Origin: Gemmatimonadota bacterium
GTDB taxonomy: Bacteria; Latescibacterota; UBA2968; UBA8231
Assembly: GCA_018672475.1 (NCBI GenBank)
Contig: JABHFS010000150.1
Span: 1 to 44,577 of the forward strand
Reading direction: 5' to 3'
DNA length: 44,577 nt
The stretch's first letter is position 1. Each line of letters opens with the position of its first letter. Positions 1 to 7,422 of the stretch are shown one piece after another. The notes below the pieces were generated by a model. It saw nothing but the letters and a program-made list of their open reading frames with translations. It searched no databases and was not told the origin of the DNA. The translations under genes were made by a program, and so were the position numbers.

Positions 1-1
1 G

Positions 2-427
2 AGCGAGGAATGTTATGGGGACTTGGGGGAGCGGACGGGGGGGGGGTGGCAGGGGGCAGAGTTGATCGGGATTCCAGTGTTGGAGAAGGGAGAGCGGTAT
101 TTTAATCGTTTCCCCCTAGATCGAGAATGGCTGCAAAAGGCGGCTAGCATTTTGCCGGATGCCAAGGTGGGGGCTTTCGTCACCGTACAAGAGTGTTCGG
201 GGACGGATGCTCTAGGGATAGAGCGGGGAGAGCGTTTTGCCGCTGTGTGCGAGAATATGGAGGGGGCGGCGGCGGCGCATTTGTGCGCGTTGTACGAGGT
301 GCCCTTTGTCGAAGTCAGGGCGATGAGCAATAGGGTCGAGGCGCGCAACCGAGATACCTGGGATTTGCCGCTGGCGCTCGGTGAGGCGCAGGCGGCGGCG
401 ACGCGATTATTGGAGGAAGGTTTATGA
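2..427 (+). CDS. mqnB: Futalosine hydrolase MqnB, 5'-truncated by window edge
   Basis: Cleaves futalosine to hypoxanthine and dehypoxanthine futalosine in the futalosine route to menaquinone. The frame is open from base 2, so the true start lies outside the window; an ATG at 23 is internal. The visible 141 residues match the C-terminal two thirds of a nucleoside-phosphorylase-like hydrolase: VGAFVTVQECSGT, then ENMEGAAAAHLC (the nucleoside-binding MEGAA type motif), then VEVRAMSNRVEARN near the end. A run of ten G (37-46) encodes Gly-Gly-Gly and could be an error or slippage site, but the frame looks right on both sides. The stop overlaps the start of mqnD by 4 bp (ATGA), so the two are translationally coupled. 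The family call is secure; only the N-terminus is unknown. Confidence 0.9.
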   Translation, partial: SEECYGDLGERTGGGWQGAELIGIPVLEKGERYFNRFPLDREWLQKAASILPDAKVGAFVTVQECSGTDALGIERGERFAAVCENMEGAAAAHLCALYEVPFVEVRAMSNRVEARNRDTWDLPLALGEAQAAATRLLEEGL

Positions 428-1251
428 GCTTGACGCTGGGCTATTCGCCCTGTCCGAACGATACTTTTATTTTTTATGGCCTGGTGCACGGTAAAATATC
501 GGGCGCGCCGGTATGCGAAGAGGTGTTGGAAGATATCGAGACACTCAATTCGCTGGCACTCAAGGGCGCGCTGGACATGACGAAGATCAGCTTTCACGCG
601 TTGACGCACTTGCGGGAGCAGTATTGTCTACTGCACGCCGGCGGTGCGTTGGGGCGGGGGTGCGGGCCACTGGTGGTCGCACGCGGGACGGTGGCACCGG
701 ACGAGTTGAAAAATAAAACAATTGCGATTCCCGGGCAGTTGACGACGGCGGCTCTTTTATTACGCCTTTTCGATACGCAGATTGGGCAGTTGGAGGTTAT
801 GCCCTTCGATAAGATTATGGGCGCGACTGCGCGAGGAGAAGTGGATGCAGGGGTGATTATCCACGAGAGTCGTTTCACCTATCCGGAATACGGGCTGGAA
901 AAGGTCATTGACCTGGGCGAATGGTGGGAACAGAGCACGGGACATCCGATACCCCTGGGCGGAATTTTAGCACGGCGCAGTCTGGGAGCACAGCAGATCG
1001 GTCGCATCGATCGGGCCTTGAAGCAGAGCATCGAGTACGCCTATGCCCACCCCGACGAGGTGCGGAGCTATATTCAGCAGCACGCCCAGGAAATGGATGA
1101 AAAAGTCATGCAGGCGCATATTGACCTCTATGTGAACCAGTTTTCGCTGAACTACGGCGAAGAGGGGGAGGCGGCGATATTCGATTTGATCGAGCGGGCC
1201 GAGCAAGCGGGGATCGCGCCCAAGGCTGAAGCACCTCTTTTTGTATCTTGA
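424..1251 (+). CDS. mqnD: 1,4-dihydroxy-6-naphthoate synthase MqnD
   Basis: Converts cyclic dehypoxanthine futalosine to 1,4-dihydroxy-6-naphthoate, a later step of the futalosine menaquinone pathway. The 275 residues are full length for the family, which has a periplasmic-binding-protein-like fold. The N-terminal signature SPCPNDTFIFYGL is present at about residues 8-20, and HESRFTYPEYGL near residue 147 carries the expected active-site histidine. The start is the ATG overlapping the mqnB stop. mqnB and mqnD side by side confirm that this organism makes menaquinone by futalosine rather than by the MenF-MenD route; mqnA and mqnC are not in the window. No promoter is visible between the two genes. 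Confidence 0.95.
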   Translation: MSLTLGYSPCPNDTFIFYGLVHGKISGAPVCEEVLEDIETLNSLALKGALDMTKISFHALTHLREQYCLLHAGGALGRGCGPLVVARGTVAPDELKNKTIAIPGQLTTAALLLRLFDTQIGQLEVMPFDKIMGATARGEVDAGVIIHESRFTYPEYGLEKVIDLGEWWEQSTGHPIPLGGILARRSLGAQQIGRIDRALKQSIEYAYAHPDEVRSYIQQHAQEMDEKVMQAHIDLYVNQFSLNYGEEGEAAIFDLIERAEQAGIAPKAEAPLFVS

Positions 1252-1279
1252 ACGCTATTTATAGAAGGGAGCGATTATC

Positions 1280-2299
1280 ATGAAACTAGTGCAGTTTGTC
1301 GAGCCGGGTGATGGTTTGCATGTCGGCGTAGTCGAAGGCGACGAGGTATTGGACCTGACGGGGGCGCAAGGGGTTTTGCGGACGGTGTATGACATCTATT
1401 ACGATTGCGGCGGTGACGAGAAAGGGCTGGTTGCGGCGGTGAACGAGTTGCAAGGGCTGGCATCGCGGCGGTTGAGTTTTGCCGACCTGCTGGCTAATCG
1501 CAACACGGATAGCCCCTATTTAAGTAAACCAGTCAGCGGCCCGCCCGGGCATCCGCATGCTTTGCGGGTGTGGTTGGCGGGGGTGACGCACGAGGTCAGC
1601 GCCAAATTGCGCGAGATCGAGGCCAAACAGGCGACCGGCGACGCGGTGAATGTCTACGACCAGAAATACCGCGAAGTGTCATCCGGCGGTCGGCCCGAGC
1701 TTTTTTCCAAGGGTGAACCCGATGCGGTCGTTGGGCACGGGCAGCCGATCACCCGTCCCGCCGATACGATGCGGTTGGTGCCGGAAACCGAACTGGTATC
1801 GGTCTATGGACTGAACAAGCAGGGCCAATTGGAGCGGTTGGGCTATACCGGCGGCAATGACGCGACCGACAATGGTATTGAGGCTTCCAATCCGCTCAAC
1901 CTGTCGCAGGCCAAGAATTGGGCGGGCGGGTGCGCTTCGTTGGGGCCGGTGTTGGTGACGGCAGACGAATACGACGATGCGGATGTCACCGTCTCGTGCG
2001 AGATCCTGCGCGGCGGCGAGCGGGTGGCCTACAAAGAAGGGCCGACAGGGCAGAACAACCTCAATATGCCCGATCAGCTATTGCACCTTGAACGCCACCT
2101 TTTTAATCGGATTCCGCTGGAGCCGCGCATGCTGCTGGCCTTTTATTGGGGCACGCCGATCGTTTTTACCGAGGCGGATCTATCGGACGGTCTGCAGGAC
2201 GGTGATGTGATGCGCTTGGCATTTCCTGGCGGGATCGGGGTGTTGGAAAACCCAGTGGTGCCATTGGCGGAGACGGACCAGTTACAAGGGTTGCAGTAG
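1280..2299 (+). CDS. Fumarylacetoacetate hydrolase-family protein, AraD1/GguC-like
   Basis: The 339-residue protein has the FAH-fold C-terminal half: a metal-ligand-type Glu (PETELVSVYGL), then RLGYTGGNDATDNGIE, the AKNWAGGCASLGP block, and NMPDQLLHLERHLF. This order, with the unusually long N-terminal part, resembles the AraD1/GguC branch, which is linked in other bacteria to 2-keto-3-deoxy sugar acids. The start ATG has GGGAG (1268-1272) at good spacing. It lies 28 bp after mqnD on the same strand, so it may be cotranscribed, but it has no obvious role in menaquinone synthesis. Together with the DgoD-like and UxuA-like genes it hints at sugar-acid catabolism. The family is clear; the substrate is not shown by the sequence. 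Confidence 0.75.
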   Translation: MKLVQFVEPGDGLHVGVVEGDEVLDLTGAQGVLRTVYDIYYDCGGDEKGLVAAVNELQGLASRRLSFADLLANRNTDSPYLSKPVSGPPGHPHALRVWLAGVTHEVSAKLREIEAKQATGDAVNVYDQKYREVSSGGRPELFSKGEPDAVVGHGQPITRPADTMRLVPETELVSVYGLNKQGQLERLGYTGGNDATDNGIEASNPLNLSQAKNWAGGCASLGPVLVTADEYDDADVTVSCEILRGGERVAYKEGPTGQNNLNMPDQLLHLERHLFNRIPLEPRMLLAFYWGTPIVFTEADLSDGLQDGDVMRLAFPGGIGVLENPVVPLAETDQLQGLQ

Positions 2300-2630
2300 A
2301 GCTTCTGTAATAAGGATACAGGGCGGATATCAGCTATTTGCGGCAGAGACAACCTCGCTACCCGCAGTCGCTTAAATAAGCTCCGTGCACCATACTGCGA
2401 TAGTCGACATTGGTGTGCTCCGGGCTAAAAACAGGTGATCGTCGTTTTAACGAGATGAATGGGGCTGTTTTATTCCCTATTCACTGCGATGCAATCGCCT
2501 AGCGCGGGAAGGATCCGTTCCTGCGGGCTCCTGTATTTCTGCCCTTGCGTTGCACTGGATGTTCAACTGCAGCGAGTTAAACGCGGAAAGACAGGAGCCC
2601 GAATGTGTATATTGTGGTCTGGCGGGTAGC
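2300..2630. other. Gene-free stretch with a long hairpin
   Basis: No convincing reading frame, tRNA or promoter was seen here. The main structure is the inverted repeat at 2524-2601, listed separately. A near-palindrome centred on GGATCC (about 2507-2521) lies just upstream of it. No T-tract terminator for the FAH-family gene is evident. Confidence 0.6.
2524..2601. repeat. 19-bp imperfect inverted repeat (hairpin) with 40-nt loop
   Basis: The arms 2524-2542 and 2583-2601 pair over 19 positions with one A/G mismatch and one G-T wobble; the outer 11 bp (CGGGCTCCTGT with ACAGGAGCCCG) are perfect. No T-run follows on either strand, so it is not a classic terminator. It could be a small structured RNA, a short palindromic element or an operator. 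Confidence 0.6.
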
Positions 2631-2978
2631 TTAGAGCAGGTCATTTAGACGTTGTCTAAGCACCGAAGGCCGGCAAGGACTCTCGCCCGCGGCGATCTTA
2701 GCCAAGTCTTTTTCTGCTTCCTGACAGCCGATCTCGATGGCCCGCAAGGCGTCGTGCAGCAACTTGTCCATTCTCCGTGCGTGCTCGAATGGGGCATCGC
2801 TTTCGTATTCCTGAACGAGCGCCAGGACCCGATTTCTAGTAGGGGCGAGCGCGTCTTTTGTTTTGCTCGCTTCGACCTTGGCCTTGGCTTTCCGTTCGGC
2901 TATGGCTTCCTTCTTCGCGGTGCGTGCCGCTTTCTTCAATTCCTCGGCTGCAATTTCAGCTTTTTTACTTGGCGTCAT
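2631..2978 (-). CDS. Small Lys/Ala-rich, probably helical protein of unknown function
   Basis: About 115 residues, very rich in Lys, Ala and Glu in the first 45 (SKKAEIAAEELKKAARTAKK and following), predicted to be a long charged helix or coiled coil. A less charged part with VLALVQEYESDAPFEHARRM follows. I recognise no family. The basic N-terminal half suggests nucleic-acid or polymer binding, but that is inference only. The ATG at 2978 is chosen because AGGAA lies 9 nt upstream; the ATG at 2987 would sit directly on that ribosome binding site. The gene stands alone, with an imperfect 12-bp dyad about 50-80 bp upstream of the start. Confidence 0.5.
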   Translation of the reverse strand: MTPSKKAEIAAEELKKAARTAKKEAIAERKAKAKVEASKTKDALAPTRNRVLALVQEYESDAPFEHARRMDKLLHDALRAIEIGCQEAEKDLAKIAAGESPCRPSVLRQRLNDLL

Positions 2979-3434
2979 TGATCCCATTTCCTGTGTAGAT
3001 GAGCTCGTTTATACCCCATACCGTTGAGTGTCTTATCTCAGATTAAGGGATAAGATACTCGAATATAGGTTGGGTAGCATAGAATGGCCTGAATAGCAAA
3101 TATAAGCGAAAATAAGGGCATGGTAAAATCAGGGATCGGATCGTCGCGGTGGTGGGCTAGGGGCGATGTTCCTCCTGTATAATATGATGTGGGGCGCTCA
3201 GGTGATATTGCTCTAGGGGCATTGGGCCGAATTGGGCTTCACCGGTCGAGAGATTAGCCATGTATTGGCGACCCGTTCGGTGGCGGCGCCGTGTTCGCCC
3301 TTATTGGCGAGTTGGTTGGCCGATCGCTGCTGGCCCGCTGAGGTTTTTGCCGGCTACAGGCTATCTGTTGTGCGCGCCATTATTGTGGTGGGCTCGGCGG
3401 GGCCTTGCGTCTTGGCTGGTGGTTAAGATGACTT
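2979..3434. other. Intergenic region, no confident gene
   Basis: Divided between the upstream region of the small Lys/Ala-rich gene (minus strand) and the 3' side of the SGNH hydrolase gene. It holds the dyad at 3026-3060 and a TATAAT at 3178-3183 on the plus strand with no good -35 element. Two short plus-strand reading frames (starts near 3232 and 3260) have biased Arg/Trp/Pro composition and no ribosome binding site, and were not accepted. Confidence 0.5.
3026..3060. promoter_or_regulatory. Imperfect 12-bp dyad upstream of the small Lys/Ala-rich gene
   Basis: GAGTGTCTTATC (3026-3037) and GATAAGATACTC (3049-3060) are inverted repeats with one mismatch (a G-T wobble if transcribed), separated by 11 bp. 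No T-run follows on either strand. The position 48-82 bp upstream of the minus-strand start at 2978 would suit an operator; a 5'-leader hairpin is also possible. Confidence 0.45.
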
Positions 3435-4565
3435 CTAAGGGGCGGCGAGCGGATGCCGATGCAGATAGGCCGCGATAGTTTCGGCCGCGAAAAGGTGACC
3501 GCGGGGGCTGAGATGGTGGTCCTGGGGCCAGAGATAGAAGGTTTGCGGGTCGACGTTAGAGGGGAGGCGGGCGAATTGTTCGAGCAGGTCGACATAGGGG
3601 ATGCCGCGCTGGGTCAGCGCTTGGCGCAAAAGAGGCAGTAGGGCATTGGATTCGAGCAGGTGGTTGCCCTGCTCTCGCTCGGCGGTGCGCAGTTGTTGCA
3701 CCAGTGAGTCGGCGGCGGCCGCGTTTTGCGCGCGCCAATCGGGCGCGATGGGGTGATCGCTTTCGGGTATGAGGATGAAGAGCAGGGCGATGTGTTGTTC
3801 TTGCAGTAGGGCGGCGAACGCGTCGAGGCGTTCGAGGTAGGCCGGCCAGAAAGGGCGGTAATCGTGGGGGGCGGTAGCACTGAGGCTGGTCGCGGCGGCG
3901 GCGATCTCGAAGCGGTTTTTGATATCGCGCAGCAGGGAATAGGTCGCTGAATAGTGGCGCAGGAATAGCTGGGTTTTAAAGAGCGGCGTTTGGCTTTGCT
4001 CTCGGTAGACCTGCCGGCTGAGGGTGGTGCGGAAGAAGGGATGGAATTCCCGTATGTCATTGATATAAAAGGAGATTGCGACCAGGTCGGGTTGCAGTCG
4101 TAAGCCTTTCTCGCGCAAGTATTCAAATTGGTCTATTAGCGTCCAGCCCGACATCGCGGCGTTGACGACTTCGAAGAGGGCAACGGCGTTTTCTTTGTTA
4201 AGCAGTGTTTGTAGTTGCGCGCTGGTTAGTTCGTGGTTGTCGACAAAGGGGCCGAAGGTAAACGAATCGCCGAGTAGCAGCAGGCGGTGGACGCCGATTG
4301 GCTTGGGGATGGTGAAGTCCTGGTCGGCGCGTAGGCCTTGCTTGTTGGTGTCGAAGCGATAGGGCGTGTGGTCGGCGGGTGGTGGATGGCGGGCGATATG
4401 GCGTTTGGCGGGCTGGAAGTCGCCGATCAGGCCGGGGTCGTATCCGTAGGGTATATCGTCTGGGCCATAGCCGCCGAGGCGCAGTAGGGCTTCTAATAAC
4501 GCGAAGAACGAGGCGGTGCCCAGCAGCGCGGCAAGTAAGCCCTGTCGGAGCATGCGTGCTTGCAC
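3435..4565 (-). CDS. SGNH/GDSL-family hydrolase with N-terminal membrane anchor
   Basis: A 376-residue protein of the SGNH hydrolase (esterase/acyltransferase-like) fold. Residues 8-29 form a hydrophobic segment after MQARMLRQ, giving a signal anchor, so the enzyme probably acts in the periplasm. Block I is LLLLGDSFTFGP, with the nucleophile Ser in GDSF, near residue 97. The oxyanion block is SFYINDI, with Asn, near 167. The C-terminal catalytic pair is DHHLSPRGH near 350. Such anchored SGNH proteins often act on acetyl groups of polysaccharides, but no substrate can be read here. It is the last gene of a minus-strand run, 6 bp after the DUF423 gene. Its start overlaps no other gene and lacks a strong Shine-Dalgarno. 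Confidence 0.8.
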   Translation of the reverse strand: MQARMLRQGLLAALLGTASFFALLEALLRLGGYGPDDIPYGYDPGLIGDFQPAKRHIARHPPPADHTPYRFDTNKQGLRADQDFTIPKPIGVHRLLLLGDSFTFGPFVDNHELTSAQLQTLLNKENAVALFEVVNAAMSGWTLIDQFEYLREKGLRLQPDLVAISFYINDIREFHPFFRTTLSRQVYREQSQTPLFKTQLFLRHYSATYSLLRDIKNRFEIAAAATSLSATAPHDYRPFWPAYLERLDAFAALLQEQHIALLFILIPESDHPIAPDWRAQNAAAADSLVQQLRTAEREQGNHLLESNALLPLLRQALTQRGIPYVDLLEQFARLPSNVDPQTFYLWPQDHHLSPRGHLFAAETIAAYLHRHPLAAP

Positions 4566-4571
4566 GGAGTA

Positions 4572-4940
4572 TTAATTCTTCCAGGCGGCGATAGTGAGGC
4601 AGAGCCAGCCCGCTATAAAGGCTAGACCACCGATGGGGGTAACGGCACCGAGCCAGCTTATGCCGGTCAGGCTCAACAGATAGAGGCTGCCGGAAAAAAA
4701 GACGATGCCGACGGCAAAGAGATAGCCGGCGGTGCTTGTCCAGGGACCGGGCCATTGCTTGCACGCCCAGGCGGCGCACAAAAGCGCCAGCGCGTGATAC
4801 ATGTGATAACGGGCGGCGACTTCGAAGATGGCGAATAATTCGGCGGAGAGCTGCTCTTTGAGCAAATGGCCACCGAAGGCGCCCGCCGCGACCGCCAGTG
4901 TGCCGAACAGGCCGCCGAAGATAAAAAAAGTGCGGGTCAC
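4572..4940 (-). CDS. DUF423 (YgdD-like) small membrane protein
   Basis: A 122-residue protein with four hydrophobic segments and the family hallmarks: GTLAVAAGAFGGHLLK at the N-terminus, then ARYHMYHALALL in the middle and LGAVTPIGGLAFIAGW near the end. DUF423 proteins are inner-membrane proteins of unknown function. Length is normal for the family. The start codon overlaps the stop of the upstream isomerase-like gene by 4 bp, and the stop is 6 bp before the SGNH hydrolase gene, so the three form a translationally coupled minus-strand operon. Nothing in the context explains its function. Confidence 0.85.
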   Translation of the reverse strand: MTRTFFIFGGLFGTLAVAAGAFGGHLLKEQLSAELFAIFEVAARYHMYHALALLCAAWACKQWPGPWTSTAGYLFAVGIVFFSGSLYLLSLTGISWLGAVTPIGGLAFIAGWLCLTIAAWKN

Positions 4941-5908
4941 AGATTTCCCTTAACATAGGTGACCGATTGTTGGAATTGCTCTAGCTCGTAGTCGACCCGG
5001 GCTTGTGCACTTTCTTCGCGCTCGTGTGGGGTTTGCCAGTCGTCGGGGGCTTGCGCGGCCTGGTGCAAGGTGCGGATGGCATTGATTGTTTCGGGCAAGG
5101 GCCGCTCGGCAAAGGTTGCCCACCATTCTTCGGTGAGCAAGCGAATATGGCGCGCGACGCTGGCGCCGAGTTCGATACAGCCCTGTACCTCGGGTACTTC
5201 GCGGTCAAATAGCGCGATAATGGCCGGCCAGTCGACGACGCCATCGCCGATCGCACAGCGCTTGAGGCGATAACCAGACGGGGTGGGATGCACGGTGTAG
5301 TCCTTGATGTGCACGTGTTTGAGAATAGGCAGTATGCGTTGTGCGAAGGCTTGCGGGTGCTCGCCGACGGCAAAGGCGTTGCCGACGTCCATTGTCACGC
5401 CCAATTGCGGGCTGCCGACCTTTTCGCTGAGCGTCAACAATTCCCATGAACAGAGGTCTTGGTGGTTTTCTATGCCGACGGGGATGCCGTATTCTTCGGC
5501 TAGGGGCATGACTTCTTTGAAGGGCTGTATCAACGCCTCGAGATAGTCGCGCATGCCTGCGGCGCCGCGGTCCATGCGATTGCCCTCGACCATATTGCTG
5601 ACGGTGGTGCGCACGCAGCGGGCGCCGGCGCGGTGGGCGATTTCGATGGCTTCGCGCAACGGCGAGATGTCTTGTGCGTAGTTGTGGCCGCCGGTGTCGA
5701 GGAAGAGGTCGAGGCCGTTGAGGCTTTCTTTAAAGGCGGCCAGCGCTTCGTCGGAAAGAGCGGTGAGCGAGCCGGAGGCGAATTCGACGCTGGCTAGGTT
5801 GTTGGCTTGCGCCAAGCGGGTCAGGCCTGCGGGGGTGTGTGGGTCGATTTCGCGGTTGGCTTCTTTGTGGGAGCCGGTGAAGCTCCAGGCGCAGAGTCCG
5901 ATTTTCAT
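4937..5908 (-). CDS. Sugar phosphate isomerase/epimerase-family TIM-barrel protein
   Basis: A 323-residue protein of the xylose-isomerase-like/AP-endonuclease-2 superfamily. Expected metal-site features: KIGLCAWSF at strand 1, a GIENHQD segment with the first Glu and His near 147-149, TMDVGNAF with Asp near 173, and HVHIKDY near 197-203. CIELG near 243 supplies the final Glu. Members isomerise or epimerise sugars or cleave inositol derivatives; the exact substrate is unknown. It is the first gene of a three-gene minus-strand operon (isomerase, DUF423, SGNH), 182 bp after hisS, with a perfect 13-bp hairpin in that gap. A GAT-rich leader and AAGGATC before the ATG give only a moderate ribosome binding site. 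Confidence 0.8.
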   Translation of the reverse strand: MKIGLCAWSFTGSHKEANREIDPHTPAGLTRLAQANNLASVEFASGSLTALSDEALAAFKESLNGLDLFLDTGGHNYAQDISPLREAIEIAHRAGARCVRTTVSNMVEGNRMDRGAAGMRDYLEALIQPFKEVMPLAEEYGIPVGIENHQDLCSWELLTLSEKVGSPQLGVTMDVGNAFAVGEHPQAFAQRILPILKHVHIKDYTVHPTPSGYRLKRCAIGDGVVDWPAIIALFDREVPEVQGCIELGASVARHIRLLTEEWWATFAERPLPETINAIRTLHQAAQAPDDWQTPHEREESAQARVDYELEQFQQSVTYVKGNL

Positions 5909-6047
5909 GAGAGATCCTTATGTATGAATTAGAGTCTTGGGCTCGGTGCGGACGGCCTGTTTGAGGACATCCCCTTCGCTTATGCACGAATCGTTGCGCG
6001 ATACGCGCTCTGCGCGAGTTCGTTTGACATCCTGTGAAACTCCGAGG

Positions 6048-6089
6048 GGGTGTCGCCTATCTTGCTATCCTGCAAAATAGGCGACACCC
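6048..6089 (-). terminator. Perfect 13-bp hairpin after hisS, no U-tract
   Basis: Arms 6048-6060 and 6077-6089 (ATAGGCGACACCC type) are exactly complementary with a 16-nt loop, beginning 2 bp beyond the hisS stop. No T-run follows on the minus strand. It is likely a 3'-end or transcript-stabilising structure between hisS and the isomerase-like gene; a U-less terminator is possible. Confidence 0.5.
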
Positions 6090-6090
6090 T

Positions 6091-7419
6091 TTAAAGCTTC
6101 CCCTGCAAATATTCCACCAAATCCCCATCTCCGACTTCCTCACTCACCCCATCCCGCAAGTCTTTCACCTGCCAAACCCCCTTGGCCATTTCGTCCGGCC
6201 CGCCGATCAGCGTGAGCGGAATGCCTTTGCGGTCGGCGTATTTGAGCTGCTTGCCCATGCCCTTGGCTTCGGGGAAGAGTTCGACGCGCAAACCGGCGTC
6301 GCGCAGACGACGCGAGACGGCGATATAGTGCGCAAGTGATTCTTCGGTGAATTGCACGACGAAGACATCGGCGGGGGCGGTCGAGTCTTGTAATAGGCCT
6401 AATTCATCCATGGCGGCCATTAACCGATCCAAGCCCAACGAGGCGCCGACACCGGGCAAGTGTTGTTTGCTATAGAGACTGGCCAGATCGTCGTAGCGGC
6501 CGCCGCTGCAAATCGAGCCAATGCCGGGCAGATCGTCCAATAACGTCTCGTAGACGGTGCCGGTGTAATAGTCGAGGCCGCGGGCTATCGAGACATCGAG
6601 CGCGAGGCGGTTTTCGGGGATGCCGGCGGCGGCGAAGGCGGCGAGCAGTTGGCGCAGGTTGGCGATGCCTGTAGCGGCGCGTTCGTGTTGCCCGATTTTT
6701 TTTTCGAGCTCCTCGAGGATTTCGCTATTTGAGCCTTTTATCTGCACCGTTTCTAGTATTTGCCGCGCCTGTTCGGGAGCGACAGCGGCCGTGGCTTGCA
6801 TTTCTGCGGCGACTTTTTCTGCGCCGATCTTTGCCAACTTGTCCAAGGCGCGTAGGATGGCCGGCGCGCCTTCGGCCAAACCCAGCGATGCGAGCAAGCC
6901 GTTGAGTACCAGACGATGGTTGACATGGATAGAGAAACGCTCGAAACCCAAGGCGGCCAGGATATCGTGGATAATGAGTGCGATTTCGATGTCGGCAGCG
7001 TTGGCGTTGGTGCCGATGGTGTCGAAATCACATTGGTAGAATTCACGGTAGCGGCCGTGTTGCGTGTTCTCGCCACGCCAAACCGGGCCGACGTGGTAGC
7101 GTTTGAAGGGCGTGCCGAGTTGGCCGATGTGCTGTGCGGCAAAACGGGCGAAGGGTACCGTTAAGTCGAAGCGCAGGGCCACGTCGCGGCCGCCATTGTC
7201 GGTGAAACGGTACATTTGTTTGTCGGACTCGTCGCCGCCCTTACCGGTGAGAATTTCCGCGTATTCGAGCGCGGGAGTATCGATGGGGGCGAAACCGTAA
7301 GAGCGGAAGACGGTGCGGACCTTATCGATCATTTGCTCGCGCGGCATCGCTAGGGCGGGCGGAAAATCGCGAAAGCCTTTGAGCGTTCGCGGTTGGATCA
7401 GGGGTTTTTTGTCGGACAT
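6091..7419 (-). CDS. hisS: Histidine--tRNA ligase
   Basis: A full-length (442-residue) class II aminoacyl-tRNA synthetase that charges tRNA-His. The N-terminal PRTLKGFRDFPP is typical. Motif 2 reads KRYHVGPVWRGENTQHGRY then REFYQCDFDTIG. The histidine-specific motifs LVLNGLL and LDVSIARGLDYYTGTVYE are present, and motif 3 is GVGASLGLDRLMAAM. The C-terminal anticodon-binding domain starts near residue 345 (DVFVVQF) with GMGKQLKYADRKGIP. The start ATG lies 3 bp beyond the stop of the sugar-acid dehydratase gene, so it is cotranscribed with it, an unusual partnership. A strong hairpin follows the stop. Confidence 0.97.
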   Translation of the reverse strand: MSDKKPLIQPRTLKGFRDFPPALAMPREQMIDKVRTVFRSYGFAPIDTPALEYAEILTGKGGDESDKQMYRFTDNGGRDVALRFDLTVPFARFAAQHIGQLGTPFKRYHVGPVWRGENTQHGRYREFYQCDFDTIGTNANAADIEIALIIHDILAALGFERFSIHVNHRLVLNGLLASLGLAEGAPAILRALDKLAKIGAEKVAAEMQATAAVAPEQARQILETVQIKGSNSEILEELEKKIGQHERAATGIANLRQLLAAFAAAGIPENRLALDVSIARGLDYYTGTVYETLLDDLPGIGSICSGGRYDDLASLYSKQHLPGVGASLGLDRLMAAMDELGLLQDSTAPADVFVVQFTEESLAHYIAVSRRLRDAGLRVELFPEAKGMGKQLKYADRKGIPLTLIGGPDEMAKGVWQVKDLRDGVSEEVGDGDLVEYLQGKL

Positions 7420-7422
7420 CGT

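Noticed and set aside
3232..3478. Two short plus-strand frames rich in Arg/Trp/Pro before the SGNH gene
   Set aside because: No ribosome binding site, no known family, and the second runs into the SGNH coding region on the other strand.
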